From: Streptomyces griseiscabiei
Lineage (GTDB): Bacteria > Actinomycetota > Actinomycetes > Streptomycetales > Streptomycetaceae
DNA: 64,000 nt
NCBI RefSeq assembly: GCF_020010925.1
Contig: NZ_JAGJBZ010000001.1
Location: forward strand, 2,480,001 to 2,544,000
Direction of reading: 5' to 3'
Shown: positions 33,908-43,774 of the stretch, one piece after another
How positions within the stretch are numbered: position 1 is the first letter of the stretch
How the letters are laid out: each line of letters opens with the position of its first letter
Translations under genes and position numbers: made by a program
The notes under the pieces: generated by a model
What the model saw: the letters and a program-made list of their open reading frames with translations, nothing else
What the model was told of the DNA's origin: nothing
The model's database searches: none

Positions 33908-34053
33908 CCACGGCGGTCATGATGGGCGCCGGTTGCGACAGCATCGGTCGACTTCGGTCATACAAACCGCAATAAAAGGTGCGGAACGATGCTTTTACCG
34001 GTCAGTCACAAAGCGTTCGTGATCACGCAACACCGTTCGTTCACAGTGGCCCC

Positions 34054-35346
34054 ATGACTCAGGACAAGTTCGATGCTACGCGGGCCCGCGACGGCCGCGC
34101 GATCCACCACCTGCTCTCGGCCACGGCCGGATTCCGGGGCTGGTGGGAACGCCGCCACGGGCACGCGCCCCCGACCGGTGATACCGACGCCCGGCCGCCG
34201 CTCGCCGAGGGGCAGCAGGCCGGGCCGTCCGCCGAGGCCGCCCCGGTGGTCACCGGTGCGACGCTGCTGTGGCGGATGCGGACGACGGTGAAGGACGAAC
34301 CGGGCTCGCTGGCCGTGCTGTGCACGGCGCTGGCGGAGCACCGGGTCGACATCCTGAGCCTGCAGACGCATCCGCTGGCCGAGGGCACGGTGGACGAGTT
34401 CCTGCTCCGGGCGCCCGAGGAGCTGTCGGCCACCGCGATCGGCCGGGCCGTGTCCGAGGCGGGCGGCGCCGAGACCTGGATCGAGCGCGGTGACGCCCAC
34501 GATCTGGTGGACGCCCCGACCCGGATCCTCGGCCTGGCCACACGCACGGCGCTGGACGCGGCGGAACTCCCGCTCGCGTTGCGGCAGTTGCTGGGCCGCT
34601 GCACCATCCGCTCGCTGCCCGCCATCGCTCCCGGCTCGGGCCGGGCCCAGGAGAGCGCCCCGGTCGAAGGGGTCCTGGAGGAGACGGTGATGCGGCTGCG
34701 GGCGCCGGAGGGCGGGATGATCACGGTGGAGCGGCCGTATCTGCCGTTCACGCCCACGGAGTTCGCGCGGGCGCGGGCCCTGGTGGAACTGGACGCACGG
34801 CTGGGGCCGCGGGTCCCGCACGGCGAGGACGTGCTGACGCTGTCCGAGGGCGACGACATCACGGTGCGCCGGGCCGACGGAGGGGACCTGCGGGCGGCCA
34901 GGGAGATGCACGAGCGGTGCTCCGCGCGCACCCTGAGCATGCGGTACCACGGGCCGGTCGGGGACGCCGACCGGTATCTCAAGCACCTGCTGAGCCCGCG
35001 CTTCGGCCGGACGCTCGCCGCGCGGACCGCCTCGGGCCGCCTCGTCGGACTGGGTCACCTCCTCTGGGACGGTGACGAGACGGAGATCGCGCTGCTCGTC
35101 GAGGACGACTGGCAGCGGCGCGGGATCGGCGGCGAACTGCTCCGCAGGCTGGTGGACATGGCGGCCGGGACGGGCTGCGCGAACGTGTACGTGGTGACGC
35201 AGTCGTCCAACACGGGGATGGTCGCGGCGATGCGGGCGCTCGGGCTGCCGCTCGACTACCAGATCGAGGAGGGGACGCTGGTGATCACCGCGCGACTGGA
35301 CGAGGTCCGGGTGGTGGAGACCGCGGAGGGGCGCCGCAGGGGGTGA
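34054..35346 (+). CDS. ACT-domain GNAT acetyltransferase
   Basis: A 430-residue fusion. An N-terminal low-complexity part (1-70) precedes an ACT-like domain (about 75-145; MRTTVKDEPGSLAVLCTALA and VDILSLQTH). An uncharacterised middle follows, then a GNAT domain (about 270-410), with motif A LLVEDDWQRRGIGGELLRRL. ACT domains bind amino acids, so an amino-acid-controlled acetyltransferase is likely, as in some actinobacterial protein acetyltransferases. ATG 34054 is chosen. The upstream 146 bp is AT-richer and holds the palindrome GTGATCAC (34020-34027). Confidence 0.85.
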   Translation: MTQDKFDATRARDGRAIHHLLSATAGFRGWWERRHGHAPPTGDTDARPPLAEGQQAGPSAEAAPVVTGATLLWRMRTTVKDEPGSLAVLCTALAEHRVDILSLQTHPLAEGTVDEFLLRAPEELSATAIGRAVSEAGGAETWIERGDAHDLVDAPTRILGLATRTALDAAELPLALRQLLGRCTIRSLPAIAPGSGRAQESAPVEGVLEETVMRLRAPEGGMITVERPYLPFTPTEFARARALVELDARLGPRVPHGEDVLTLSEGDDITVRRADGGDLRAAREMHERCSARTLSMRYHGPVGDADRYLKHLLSPRFGRTLAARTASGRLVGLGHLLWDGDETEIALLVEDDWQRRGIGGELLRRLVDMAAGTGCANVYVVTQSSNTGMVAAMRALGLPLDYQIEEGTLVITARLDEVRVVETAEGRRRG

Positions 35347-35359
35347 CGCCCGGCGTCGG

Positions 35360-36598
35360 CTACCGGTGCGCCGCGGCGCATCGCGCGGTTCCCCGCGCCC
35401 CCGCGGAGGTGCCGCGCACCCTGCTCCCCAGCGCCTCGTCCAGGTCCGCCCACAGGTCCTCGACGTCCTCCAGGCCCACCGACATCCGCAGCAGCCGGTC
35501 GCTGACGCCCGCGCCCCGGCGGTCGGTCTCGTCCACGATGCGGTGGCTGATGGAGGCGGGGTGCTGGATGAGGGAGTCGACGCTGCCGAGGCTCACCGCC
35601 GGGGTGATGAGACGGACCGCGGCGATGACCTCGTGGGGGTCGCCGTGGACCTCGAAGGCGATCATGGCGCCGCCGATACGCGGGTAGTGGACCCGGGCGA
35701 CGCGCGGGTCGGCGGCGAGGCGGCCGACGAGGTCGGCGGCGGTCGCCGAGGCCGCGCGGACGCGGACCGGGAGGGTGGACAGCCCGCGCAGCAGGAGGTA
35801 GCCGGCGAGCGGGTGCAGGACGCCGCCGGTGGCGAAGCGGATCTGGCGCAGCCGCCCGGCGAACTCCTCGTCGCAGGCCACGACCCCGGCCATGACGTCA
35901 CCGTGGCCGCCGAGGTACTTGGTGGCGCTGTGCAGGACGAGCCGGGCGCCCTGTTCGACGGGGCGTTGCAGGACCGGCGTGGCGAAGGTGTTGTCGGCGA
36001 GCAGCGGGACCGAGCCGCAGGCATGGGCGAGGGCGCGCAGGTCGAGTTCGGCGAGGGTCGGGTTGGCCGGTGTCTCGACCAGGACCAGGCCCGTGTCGGG
36101 GCGCAGGGCGTCGGCGACACCGGCCGGGTCGACCCAGGTGACCTCGGTGCCGAGCAGCCCGGCGGTGAGGAGATGGTCGCTGCAGCCGTACAGGGGGCGT
36201 ACGGCGACGACATGGCGCAGGCCCGTCGAGGCGCGGGCCAGAAGCACGGCGCTCAGGGCGGCCATGCCGCTGGCGAAGGCGACCGCGCCGCCGGTGCCTT
36301 CGAGGCGGGCGAGGGCGGTCTCGAAGCGGGCGACGGTCGGGTTGCCGAGCCGTCCGTAGATCGGCGGGCCCTCCGGCTCGGCCCCGTCGCCGGCGAAGGC
36401 GTCGATGCGGGCGGCCTCGCCCCGGCTGTCGTACGAGGGGTAGGTGGTCGACAGGTCGATCGGCGGAACGTGCAGGCCCTGGCGTGCGAGGTCGTCGCGG
36501 CCGGCGTGCACCGCCTCGGTGGCCAGTGCTCTCGGCGTGGTGCGTGCGTGGTCGTACGCGTGCGTGCTCGCTGAGTCCATGGGCGCCAGCGTGAACAT
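35360..36598 (-). CDS. PLP-dependent trans-sulfuration enzyme (Cys/Met metabolism)
   Basis: About 412 residues of the cystathionine gamma-synthase/gamma-lyase/methionine gamma-lyase family. [13 protein letters not shown] (about residues 80-92), [11 protein letters not shown], the PLP-stacking [17 protein letters not shown] and the lysine motif [17 protein letters not shown] are clear. ATG 36598 has GGAG upstream; ATG 36580 is an alternative six codons later. The last 20 or so codons run through a copy of the common intergenic repeat (35381-35401), giving an odd Arg/Ala/Gly-rich C-terminus. It is divergent from an Lrp regulator 42 bp away, a typical pairing. Confidence 0.88.
   Translation of the reverse strand: MFTLAPMDSASTHAYDHARTTPRALATEAVHAGRDDLARQGLHVPPIDLSTTYPSYDSRGEAARIDAFAGDGAEPEGPPIYGRLGNPTVARFETALARLEGTGGAVAFASGMAALSAVLLARASTGLRHVVAVRPLYGCSDHLLTAGLLGTEVTWVDPAGVADALRPDTGLVLVETPANPTLAELDLRALAHACGSVPLLADNTFATPVLQRPVEQGARLVLHSATKYLGGHGDVMAGVVACDEEFAGRLRQIRFATGGVLHPLAGYLLLRGLSTLPVRVRAASATAADLVGRLAADPRVARVHYPRIGGAMIAFEVHGDPHEVIAAVRLITPAVSLGSVDSLIQHPASISHRIVDETDRRGAGVSDRLLRMSVGLEDVEDLWADLDEALGSRVRGTSAGARGTARCAAAHR
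35381..35401. repeat. Partial copy of the GCGCAGTTCCCCGCGCCCC repeat inside a gene end
   Basis: This stretch matches 20 of 21 bases with 27737-27757. It encodes part of the C-terminus of the trans-sulfuration enzyme, suggesting the repeat displaced the original stop codon. Confidence 0.7.
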
Positions 36599-36640
36599 CC
36601 GCCGGGCTCCGGTGTGCATATCCCGTGCTACGTTCGGGCA
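36599..36640. promoter_or_regulatory. Compact divergent promoter region
   Basis: 42 bp separate the trans-sulfuration enzyme and the Lrp regulator. On the plus strand TACGTT (36629-36634) ends six bases before the ATG, giving a leaderless lrp message. The region must hold both promoters, so the regulator probably controls both. Confidence 0.5.
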
Positions 36641-37132
36641 ATGGCCGAATCCGTCGTACTCGATCCGGTGGACCTCCATCTGCTGAGGCTGCTGCAGAAC
36701 GACGCCCGGACGACGTACCGGGACCTCGCCGCGCAGGTCGGGGTCGCGCCGTCGACCTGTCTGGACCGGGTGACCCGGCTGCGCAGGGCCGGGGTGATCC
36801 TCGGTCATCAGCTGCGGCTGGATCCGGCCAAGCTGGGGCGCGGTCTGGAGGCGCTGCTGTCGGTGCAGGTCAGGCCGCACCGGCGGGAGCTGGTGGGGCC
36901 GTTCGTGGAGCGGATCCGGGCGCTGCCGGAGTCGCGGACCGTGTACCACCTCACCGGGCCGGACGACTATCTCGTGCATGTCGCGGTCGCGGACATGGCG
37001 GATCTGCAGCGGCTGGTCCTGGACGGGTTCACCTCGCGGCGCGAGGTGGCGCGGGTGGAGACCCGGCTGATCTTCCAGCAGTGGGAGTGCGGCCCGCTGC
37101 TGCCGCCGGACGCCGAACGGGACACTCCATGA
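36641..37132 (+). CDS. Lrp/AsnC-family regulator
   Basis: A 163-residue regulator. The N-terminal helix-turn-helix (LDPVDLHLLRLLQNDARTTY, then the recognition part VAPSTCLDRVTRLRRAGVI) is followed by an RAM domain (about 75-150). Family members bind amino acids and form octamers. It starts at ATG 36641 with a leaderless promoter. It is divergent from a Cys/Met PLP enzyme, which it probably regulates in response to methionine or a related amino acid; that is inference from position. Confidence 0.92.
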   Translation: MAESVVLDPVDLHLLRLLQNDARTTYRDLAAQVGVAPSTCLDRVTRLRRAGVILGHQLRLDPAKLGRGLEALLSVQVRPHRRELVGPFVERIRALPESRTVYHLTGPDDYLVHVAVADMADLQRLVLDGFTSRREVARVETRLIFQQWECGPLLPPDAERDTP

Positions 37133-37247
37133 GCGCTTCAGCCATGGGCCCGGCCGGATCACGCCGTGAGCGGAATCCGGCCGACGTAAGGCTCAAGCGG
37201 GCCTTAAGCAGCTGACGTCGCTCCGCCGCCGTACCAAGATTGTCGGC

Positions 37248-38939
37248 ATGGCTGACACCAAGAGCTTCCTGCCCCGCGAGGTCGCCGACGCGTACGTCGA
37301 CGACCTCGTCGCCCTCGACCCCGTGACCGGCACCTATCTGGGGGTGAAGGAGAGTTCCGGCAGGCTGCCGGACACCTCGCCGGCGGGCCAGGAGGCCCGG
37401 GCGGAGCTGATCCGGGCGACGCTCGCACGGCTCGACGAGGCGGAGCGGCAGCCCGGCGCGGACAGTGACGCCGAGCGCCGGTGCGCGCGTCTGCTGCGTG
37501 AGCGGCTGACGGCGGAGCTGGCCGTGCACGAGGCCGACGAGGGGCTGCGCGCGGTCGGCAACATGGTCACGCCGCCGCACGAGGTGCGCGAGGTCTTCAC
37601 CATGACGCCCACCGAGACCGAGGAGGACTGGGCGGCGATCGCGGAGCGGCTGCGCGCGGTGCCGACGGCGTACGCCGGCTATCGCGAGTCCCTCGCGCTG
37701 GGCCTGGACCGCAAGCTGTACGCGGGCCCGCGTCCGACGGCGACGTTCATCGGCCAGCTGACCGAGTGGGCGGACACGGACGGTTCGGGGCGCGGCTGGT
37801 TCGAGGACTTCGCGTCGGCGGGTCCCGAGTCGCTGCGCGCCGAGCTGGACGAGGCAGCGCGCGGGGCGACCCGGGCTGTGGTGGAGCTGCGGGACTGGAT
37901 GCGGGACGTGTACGCCCCGGAGGTCGCGGACGCGCCGAACACGACCGGCCGGGAGCGCTACGGCAGGCTGGTCCGCTACTTCACGGGCTCGGACCTGGAC
38001 CTGGACGAGGCGTACGCGTACGGCTGGGCCGAGTTCCACCGTCTGCTCGGCGAGATGAGGAAGGAGGCGGCGAAGATCCTGCCCGGCGCCGGGACTCCGT
38101 GGGTGGCGCTGGCGCACCTGGACGAGCACGGCCGGCACATCGAGGGCGTCGACGAGGTCCGCGAGTGGCTGCAGTCGCTGATGGACGAGGCGATCGAGGC
38201 CCTGGACGGCACCCACTTCGACCTGGCCGAGCCGGTCCGCAAGGTCGAGTCGTGCATCGCCCCGCCCGGCGGCGCGGCGGCCCCCTACTACTCGGCCCCG
38301 ACCGAGGACTTCTCCCGGCCGGGCCGCACCTGGCTGCCGACGATGGGCGCGACCCGCTTCCCCGTCTACGACCTGGTCTCCACCTGGTACCACGAGGGCG
38401 TCCCCGGCCACCATCTCCAGCTGGCGCAGTGGGTGTACGTCAAGGACGACCTCTCCCGCTACCAGGCGACGATCGGCGGGGTGAGCGCCAACGCCGAGGG
38501 CTGGGCCCTGTACGCGGAACGCCTCATGGACGAGCTGGGCTTCCTCAAGGACGCGGAGGAGCGGCTCGGTTACCTGGACGCGCAGATGATGCGCGCGACC
38601 CGGGTCATCGTCGACATCGGTATGCACCTGGAGCTGGAGATCCCGGCGGACTCGCCGTTCCACCCGGGCGAGCGCTGGACCGTCGAGCTGGCCCAGGAGT
38701 TCTTCGGCGCCCACAGCAGCCGTCCGGCGGACTTCGTGGAGAGCGAGCTGACCCGCTATCTGACGATGCCGGGCCAGGCCATCGGCTACAAGCTCGGGGA
38801 ACGCGCCTGGCTGCTGGGCCGGGAGAACGCGAAGCGACGCCATGGTGAGGCCTTCGACGCCAAGGCCTGGCACATGGCCGCGCTCTCCCAGGGCTCCCTG
38901 GGCCTGGACGACCTGGTGGAGGAGCTGTCCCGGCTGTGA
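37248..38939 (+). CDS. DUF885 metallopeptidase
   Basis: A 563-residue cytosolic protein of the DUF885 family, related to M3/M32-type gluzincin peptidases. The metal motif HEGVPGHHLQ (about residues 384-393) and a downstream conserved AEGWALYAERLMDELG (about 418-433, with the third metal ligand Glu) are present. Length is normal. The start is ATG 37248; CAAGAT seven bases upstream may be its -10. The role of the family is poorly known; peptide turnover is likely. It is followed by a pair of GGCCGGGCCCGGCC palindromes. Confidence 0.88.
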   Translation: MADTKSFLPREVADAYVDDLVALDPVTGTYLGVKESSGRLPDTSPAGQEARAELIRATLARLDEAERQPGADSDAERRCARLLRERLTAELAVHEADEGLRAVGNMVTPPHEVREVFTMTPTETEEDWAAIAERLRAVPTAYAGYRESLALGLDRKLYAGPRPTATFIGQLTEWADTDGSGRGWFEDFASAGPESLRAELDEAARGATRAVVELRDWMRDVYAPEVADAPNTTGRERYGRLVRYFTGSDLDLDEAYAYGWAEFHRLLGEMRKEAAKILPGAGTPWVALAHLDEHGRHIEGVDEVREWLQSLMDEAIEALDGTHFDLAEPVRKVESCIAPPGGAAAPYYSAPTEDFSRPGRTWLPTMGATRFPVYDLVSTWYHEGVPGHHLQLAQWVYVKDDLSRYQATIGGVSANAEGWALYAERLMDELGFLKDAEERLGYLDAQMMRATRVIVDIGMHLELEIPADSPFHPGERWTVELAQEFFGAHSSRPADFVESELTRYLTMPGQAIGYKLGERAWLLGRENAKRRHGEAFDAKAWHMAALSQGSLGLDDLVEELSRL

Positions 38940-38972
38940 TCCGGGCCGGCCGGGCCCGCCACCGCCATCGCG

Positions 38973-39021
38973 GGCCGGGCCCGGCCGCCACCACCGCCGC
39001 TTCCGGCCGGGCCCGGCCGCC
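38973..39021. terminator. Two palindromic repeats between convergent genes
   Basis: The perfect 14-bp palindrome GGCCGGGCCCGGCC followed by GCC occurs at 38973-38989 and 39005-39021. It lies between the convergent DUF885 and Imm21-like genes and could act as terminator in both directions. Confidence 0.45.
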
Positions 39022-39060
39022 GCCGCACCGCTTCGGGGAGCGGGGAATCCGTACGACCGC

Positions 39061-39588
39061 TCAGCCGGTCAGGGGTCTCACGCGGACCAGGCCGAGCCAG
39101 GTCTCCGGCCCCGTCGAGACATGGGCGGCGCGCACCCCGTAGCGGCCGGGGCCCAGCTCCACCCGTATGTGGTCCGTGTCCCGGAAGGCGCTCCCGGGCC
39201 AGGCGGCGTCGAACAGGACGACCGGGCCCGGCACCCGCCACTCCACCTCCGGCTCCCAGACGGCCGTGTCGAGCGCCGCCGGGACGGCCGCGAGGAGTTC
39301 GGCCTCGGTGTCGGCGGCGTACCAGCGGACGAAGGTGCCGTGCTCGGGGAGGTAGGCGGTGGAGGCGGGTTCATGGCCGAGGACCAGGGCGCGGGTGTCG
39401 CCGACCGGCAGCAGGCCGATGTGACCGTCGACGTCACAGGCCCGGTCGTAGTCGGACGAGGTCTCGTCGCCGTCGGCGCCCGCCCAGAACGGCAGTACCG
39501 CCTCCGGCAGCGCTATGAGCGGTCCGCCGCTCGACTCCACCCACCGCACCACATCGGGCACCGCCACCGCATCCGCGTATCCAGCCAT
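39061..39588 (-). CDS. Imm21-like immunity protein
   Basis: A 175-residue acidic protein. It has WVESSGGPLIALPEAVLPFW near residues 16-35, then DYDRACDVDGHIGLLPVGDTRALVLGHEPASTAYLPEHGTFVRW, a pattern I associate with Immunity protein 21. Such proteins protect against polymorphic toxins, but no toxin gene is adjacent, so it may be an orphan or have another use. It starts at ATG 39588. The family call is from pattern memory and should be treated with care. Confidence 0.65.
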   Translation of the reverse strand: MAGYADAVAVPDVVRWVESSGGPLIALPEAVLPFWAGADGDETSSDYDRACDVDGHIGLLPVGDTRALVLGHEPASTAYLPEHGTFVRWYAADTEAELLAAVPAALDTAVWEPEVEWRVPGPVVLFDAAWPGSAFRDTDHIRVELGPGRYGVRAAHVSTGPETWLGLVRVRPLTG

Positions 39589-39653
39589 GCCCCGAAGCTA
39601 CACGGCGCCCGCGTAGCCGAACTCGCCGCCCCCGCACCCCTCTTGACAGATTG

Positions 39654-40139
39654 TCAGCAACCGCAGTTCGCGTCGTCCACCGGGCCGGTCAGCGGGTCCA
39701 CCGCCTGCCGCGCCCCGCCCTCCCAGGTCTCGTAGGCGAGGCCCTCACGCGCCCAGTACTCGAAGCCGCCGAGCATCTCCTTGACCCGGAAGCCGAGTTC
39801 GGCGAGGGCGAGCGCGGCGCGGGTGCCGCCGTTGCAGGCGGGGCCCCAGCAGTAGGTGACGACCGGCACGGACTTGTCGAGCAGCGTCTCCGCCAGCTCG
39901 GTGATCCGCGCGGTGGGGAGGTGGACGGCGCCCGGGACGTGACCTTGCTCCCAGGACCGGGTGGAGCGGGAGTCGAGGACGACGAAGCCGGGGTCGCCGT
40001 CGGCGGCGAGGGCTGCGGCCACGTCGGAGACGTCGGTGTGGAAGAGGAGGCTCGCCCGGAAGTACGCGGCGGCCTCGGCCGGAGCGGCGGGGGCGACCCG
40101 CAGGACGGGGTTGGCGGCGGACGTGGCGGTGACGCTCAT
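39654..40139 (-). CDS. Rhodanese-like sulfurtransferase
   Basis: A 161-residue single rhodanese domain. VLDSRSTRSWEQGHVPGAVHLP (about residues 52-73) is the conserved CH2A-like motif, and the catalytic Cys lies in the loop YCWGPACNGGTRAAL (about 95-109; Cys96 or Cys101). It ends with NCGC, an extra pair of Cys. It could move persulfide sulfur. ATG 40139 is used. It is divergent from an Lrp regulator. Confidence 0.9.
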   Translation of the reverse strand: MSVTATSAANPVLRVAPAAPAEAAAYFRASLLFHTDVSDVAAALAADGDPGFVVLDSRSTRSWEQGHVPGAVHLPTARITELAETLLDKSVPVVTYCWGPACNGGTRAALALAELGFRVKEMLGGFEYWAREGLAYETWEGGARQAVDPLTGPVDDANCGC

Positions 40140-40270
40140 GAGCCGGCCTTTCTCTCGTGGAAGCCCTTGTTTCCCTGACCTGAAATCTATGGCCGGTGAT
40201 CATCTCCATGAAGAGGCGTTCCACGGCCCGAGGCTTGATCGGCCGGGGATTCCCCTGCTATCCCTCGACC

Positions 40271-40726
40271 ATGACCGTGAATCCCCCGCACGAGCCCGAT
40301 GTCACCGACTGGCGCATCCTGGAGGTCCTCCAGCGCGAGGGCCGGGTCAGCTTCGCCGAACTCGCCCGGGCCGTGTCGATGTCGCCGAGCGCCGTGACCG
40401 AGCGGGTGCGGCGGCTGGAGGAGGCGGGCGTCATCCAGGGGTACGCGGCCGTCGTGGACCCGGAACGGCTGGGGCTGCCGATCCTGGCGTTCGTGCGCCT
40501 GCGCTACCCCAACGGCAACTACAAGCCCTTCCACGACCTGGTGGCCGTCACGCCCGAGATCCTGGAGGCGCATCACGTCACGGGCGACGACTGCTTCGTG
40601 ATCAAGGTCGCCGCCCGTTCGATGCGCCACCTGGAGGAGGTGTCGGGCAAGATCGGCGCGCTGGGGTCGGTGACGACGAGCGTCGTCTACTCCTCACCGC
40701 TCCCCCGGCGCCCCCTGGGCCACTGA
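40271..40726 (+). CDS. Lrp/AsnC-family regulator, second copy
   Basis: A 151-residue regulator with helix-turn-helix VTDWRILEVLQREGRVSFAE and AVSMSPSAVTERVRRLEEAGV, then an RAM domain. ATG 40271 has TATCCC six bases upstream and no ribosome site, so it is probably leaderless; the longer frame from ATG 40196 enters the spacer and is not used. It is divergent from the rhodanese gene across 131 bp, so that gene is a likely target. It ends 5 bp from the convergent sbcC gene. Confidence 0.92.
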   Translation: MTVNPPHEPDVTDWRILEVLQREGRVSFAELARAVSMSPSAVTERVRRLEEAGVIQGYAAVVDPERLGLPILAFVRLRYPNGNYKPFHDLVAVTPEILEAHHVTGDDCFVIKVAARSMRHLEEVSGKIGALGSVTTSVVYSSPLPRRPLGH

Positions 40727-40731
40727 CACGA

Positions 40732-43731
40732 TCACCGGCCCCGCTGCCGCACGACCGACCCCGTCCGCTCCTTGACGACCTCCAGCTGGGCGTGGACGCG
40801 CCGCCGCAGATCGGCGACATGGCTGACGATGCCGACACTGCGGTCGCGTTCGCGCAGCGCGTCGAGGACGTCGAGGACCTCGTCGAGGGTCTGGTCGTCG
40901 AGGCTGCCGAATCCCTCGTCGATGAAGAGCGTGTCGAGACGTACGCCACCGGCCTCGTCGGTCACGACGTCGGCGAGACCGAGGGCGAGCGCGAGGGAGG
41001 CGAAGAACGTCTCTCCGCCGGAGAGCGTGGCCGTGTCCCGCTCCCGCCCGGTCCAGGCGTCGACGACATGCAGCCCGAGCCCGCTGCGGCCCCGTCCGGC
41101 CCGGTCGTCGGAGTGGACGAGGGTGTAGCGGCCGGAGGACATGCGCTGGAGCCGTACGGACGCGGCGGCGGCGACCTGTTCCAGCCGGGCGGCGAGGACG
41201 TACGCCTCCAGCCGCATCCTGCGCTCGTTGTCGGCGGAGGTGCCGGCCGTGAGCGTCGCCATCCGGGCGACCCGGTCGTACTCCTCCCGCAGGGGCGCGA
41301 GCCGGCGTACGGCGGTGGTGGCCCGCGCGGAGAGCCGGTCCAGTTCGGAGCGGCGGCGCTCGGCTGCGTCCCACGCGGAGACGGTGTCCTGGAGCCGCCG
41401 GGCGGCGGCCTCGGCGGTCCGCTCGGCGGTCGCGAGGTCGGCGGGCGGCCGCTCGGCCGCGGCCGCCGTCTCCGCCTCGGCGAGGACGGCCCGTACGGCG
41501 GCCCCCTCCGACTGCCGGGCGTCCAGGCGGTGTTGAAGATCGCGGTGGGCGGCGTCGTCGAGGACGGCGGCGGCAGCGGCCACCGGGGTGTCGAACCCGG
41601 CGCGGAAGGCGGCGTCGGCGAGGCGCGCGTCGGCGTCCTTGAGCCGCTGCGCGGTGTCGTCGGCCGCCCGCACGGCGTCGGCGGCCCCGGTGAGCAGCGC
41701 GGCCAGCCGTTCCAGCTCGGCGGCCCGCGCGGACACGCTCTCGGCCTCGCCCCGAGCCTCGGTCAACTCCGCTTCCAGGGCTTCCCGTTCCCGTTCCAGC
41801 GCGTCACGCCGGGTGGTGCGGGTCGCGGCCCGCAGCACCGCCTCCTGCTGGGCGGCGGTCCGCCGGTCGTGTTCCCGTTCGGCGTGCAGCAGCGCCTCCC
41901 GCGCGGGGTGCAGCTCGCCGGCGCCGCGCCGTGCCTCGGCGTACGCGTCCTCCAACTCGGCCGCCAGCTCGGCGAGTCGAGCGGTCGGGGTGTCACCGGC
42001 CTCGGCGCTCGCGGCGGCCAGCGCCCGCTGGGCGAGCCCGAGCAGCCGCTCCGCGTCGGCGCGCTCGGCGTCGGCCCGCTGGAACGCGGCGAGCGCCCGC
42101 TCCTCCGCCTCCCGGTCCACGTGTCCGGCGACCTTCCGGGCCGGCTCGGGGTGTTCGGTGCCGCCGCAGACGGCGCAGGGCCGCCCCTCGACGAGTTCGG
42201 CGGCGAGTTCCGCCGCGATGCCCGACAGCCGCTGTTCCTTGAGGTCCAGCCAGTGCGCGCGGGCTTCCACCGCCGACTCGGCCAGCCGCAGCACCCGCGC
42301 CTGCGCCTCGTCGGTGTCCCGGCCCAGCTGGTCCCGCTGCCGGGCCGCCGCGAGCCGCTTCCCGGCGGGTTCCCGGCGCTCGGCGAGCTGTTCGGCGCGG
42401 GTGGCGGCCTCCTGCGCGGACTCGATCCGGGTCCGCAGCTCGGCGCGGGCGGTCTCCCAACCGGCCAGCCAGCCCCCGGCGTCCTGGAGGACGTCCTCGT
42501 CGGCCCGCTCCTCGTCGAGCAGTTCCGCCCGCTCGCCGAGGAGCACCGCCAGCCGCCGCTCCGCACGGCGGGCCGCCTCCAGACCGCCCAGTTCCTCCGC
42601 CACCTTGCGGGCGGCGCCGGCGAGCCCGGCGGCACCCGCGTCGGCGTACGTCCCCGGCAGCCCGGCGCGCCCCCGCTCTTCCTCCGCACTCGCCCGCCGA
42701 TGCTCGCGCTCGGCCTCGTCGCGCAGCTCCAGCGCGGGCACCACGGCCTCCGCCTTGCGGGCCCGCTCCATCCGCGCCCGGTCCTCCCGGTGCGCGTCGG
42801 CCCGCTCCTCCAGCCGCGCGGCCCGCTCCCGCGCCTCCGCGAACCGCCGTTGCAGCCGGGCGACTTCGCGTACGTCGTCCAGGGCGCGGTCGGCGGCGGC
42901 GCGGGCCGACTCGGCGGCGGCGCGCGCGCAGTGGGCGACGGTGAGCCGTTCCCGCGCGGTGCTGCGGGCGACGGCGGCCCAGCCCAGCACGGCGTCGGCG
43001 AGCCCGGGGTCGCCGGGTGCCGCCTCGGGCGGCTCCGGGCCGTCCCCCGCCGCCTGCTGCATCCGGTGGGCGTCGGCGAGCAGGTCCGTGTCGCCGTCGC
43101 GCACCCGTGCCTCGGCCGCCCGGCGCCGGTCGGCGAGCCGCTTCTCGACGGCGGCGAAGTGATGGGTGTCGAAGAGCCGGCCGAGCAGCTTTCCGCGTGC
43201 CTCGGCGTCGGCCCGCAGGAACCGCGCGAAGTCGCCCTGCGGCAACAGCACGACCTGGCAGAACTGCTCCCGGCTCATCCCCAGGACCTGGGTGATCTCC
43301 TCGCCGATCTCCTGGTGGGACCGGCTGAGATCCTTCCAGGACCCCGCGCCCGCGTCGTACTCGCGCAGCCAGCTCTGCGCCTTGTCGACCGTGGTCCCCG
43401 CCCGATTCCCCTTCTTCGGCCGCTCCCAGGGCGGCTGTCGGGTGACCTCCAACCGGCGTCCGGCGACGGTGAGTTCGAGCCGGACCTCGGTACGTGTCGA
43501 AGGCGCCGCGTGGTCGCTGCGCAGGGTCATGCCCTGCCCGCCGCCGTTCTGCCGGGCGCCCGGCACCGAGCCGTACAGCGCGTAGCAGACGGCGTCCAGG
43601 ACCGAGGTCTTGCCCGCGCCGGTCGGGCCGTGCAGCAGGAAGAGCCCGGCGGCCGAGAGGTCGTCGAAGTCGACGGACTGGGCGCCGCCGAAGGGGCCGA
43701 AGGCGGTGATGTCGAGCCGGTGGAGCCTCAT
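40732..43731 (-). CDS. sbcC: SbcC exonuclease subunit (SMC-like ATPase)
   Basis: A 999-residue Rad50-like ATPase. The N-terminal Walker A is LLHGPTGAGKTSVLDA (about residues 33-48). Long coiled coils on both sides of a zinc hook CAVC (in GRPCAVCGGTEHPEP, near residue 520) follow. The C-terminus carries the signature LSGGETFFASLALALGLAD and Walker B LDTLFIDEGFGSLD. With SbcD it forms the nuclease that cleaves hairpins and protein-blocked DNA ends. It lies 43 bp downstream of sbcD, same strand. Confidence 0.95.
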   Translation of the reverse strand: MRLHRLDITAFGPFGGAQSVDFDDLSAAGLFLLHGPTGAGKTSVLDAVCYALYGSVPGARQNGGGQGMTLRSDHAAPSTRTEVRLELTVAGRRLEVTRQPPWERPKKGNRAGTTVDKAQSWLREYDAGAGSWKDLSRSHQEIGEEITQVLGMSREQFCQVVLLPQGDFARFLRADAEARGKLLGRLFDTHHFAAVEKRLADRRRAAEARVRDGDTDLLADAHRMQQAAGDGPEPPEAAPGDPGLADAVLGWAAVARSTARERLTVAHCARAAAESARAAADRALDDVREVARLQRRFAEARERAARLEERADAHREDRARMERARKAEAVVPALELRDEAEREHRRASAEEERGRAGLPGTYADAGAAGLAGAARKVAEELGGLEAARRAERRLAVLLGERAELLDEERADEDVLQDAGGWLAGWETARAELRTRIESAQEAATRAEQLAERREPAGKRLAAARQRDQLGRDTDEAQARVLRLAESAVEARAHWLDLKEQRLSGIAAELAAELVEGRPCAVCGGTEHPEPARKVAGHVDREAEERALAAFQRADAERADAERLLGLAQRALAAASAEAGDTPTARLAELAAELEDAYAEARRGAGELHPAREALLHAEREHDRRTAAQQEAVLRAATRTTRRDALEREREALEAELTEARGEAESVSARAAELERLAALLTGAADAVRAADDTAQRLKDADARLADAAFRAGFDTPVAAAAAVLDDAAHRDLQHRLDARQSEGAAVRAVLAEAETAAAAERPPADLATAERTAEAAARRLQDTVSAWDAAERRRSELDRLSARATTAVRRLAPLREEYDRVARMATLTAGTSADNERRMRLEAYVLAARLEQVAAAASVRLQRMSSGRYTLVHSDDRAGRGRSGLGLHVVDAWTGRERDTATLSGGETFFASLALALGLADVVTDEAGGVRLDTLFIDEGFGSLDDQTLDEVLDVLDALRERDRSVGIVSHVADLRRRVHAQLEVVKERTGSVVRQRGR

Positions 43732-43774
43732 CGGTCCCCTCCCGGGGCGGGCCGGGGCGACGGGTGGACGGGGT

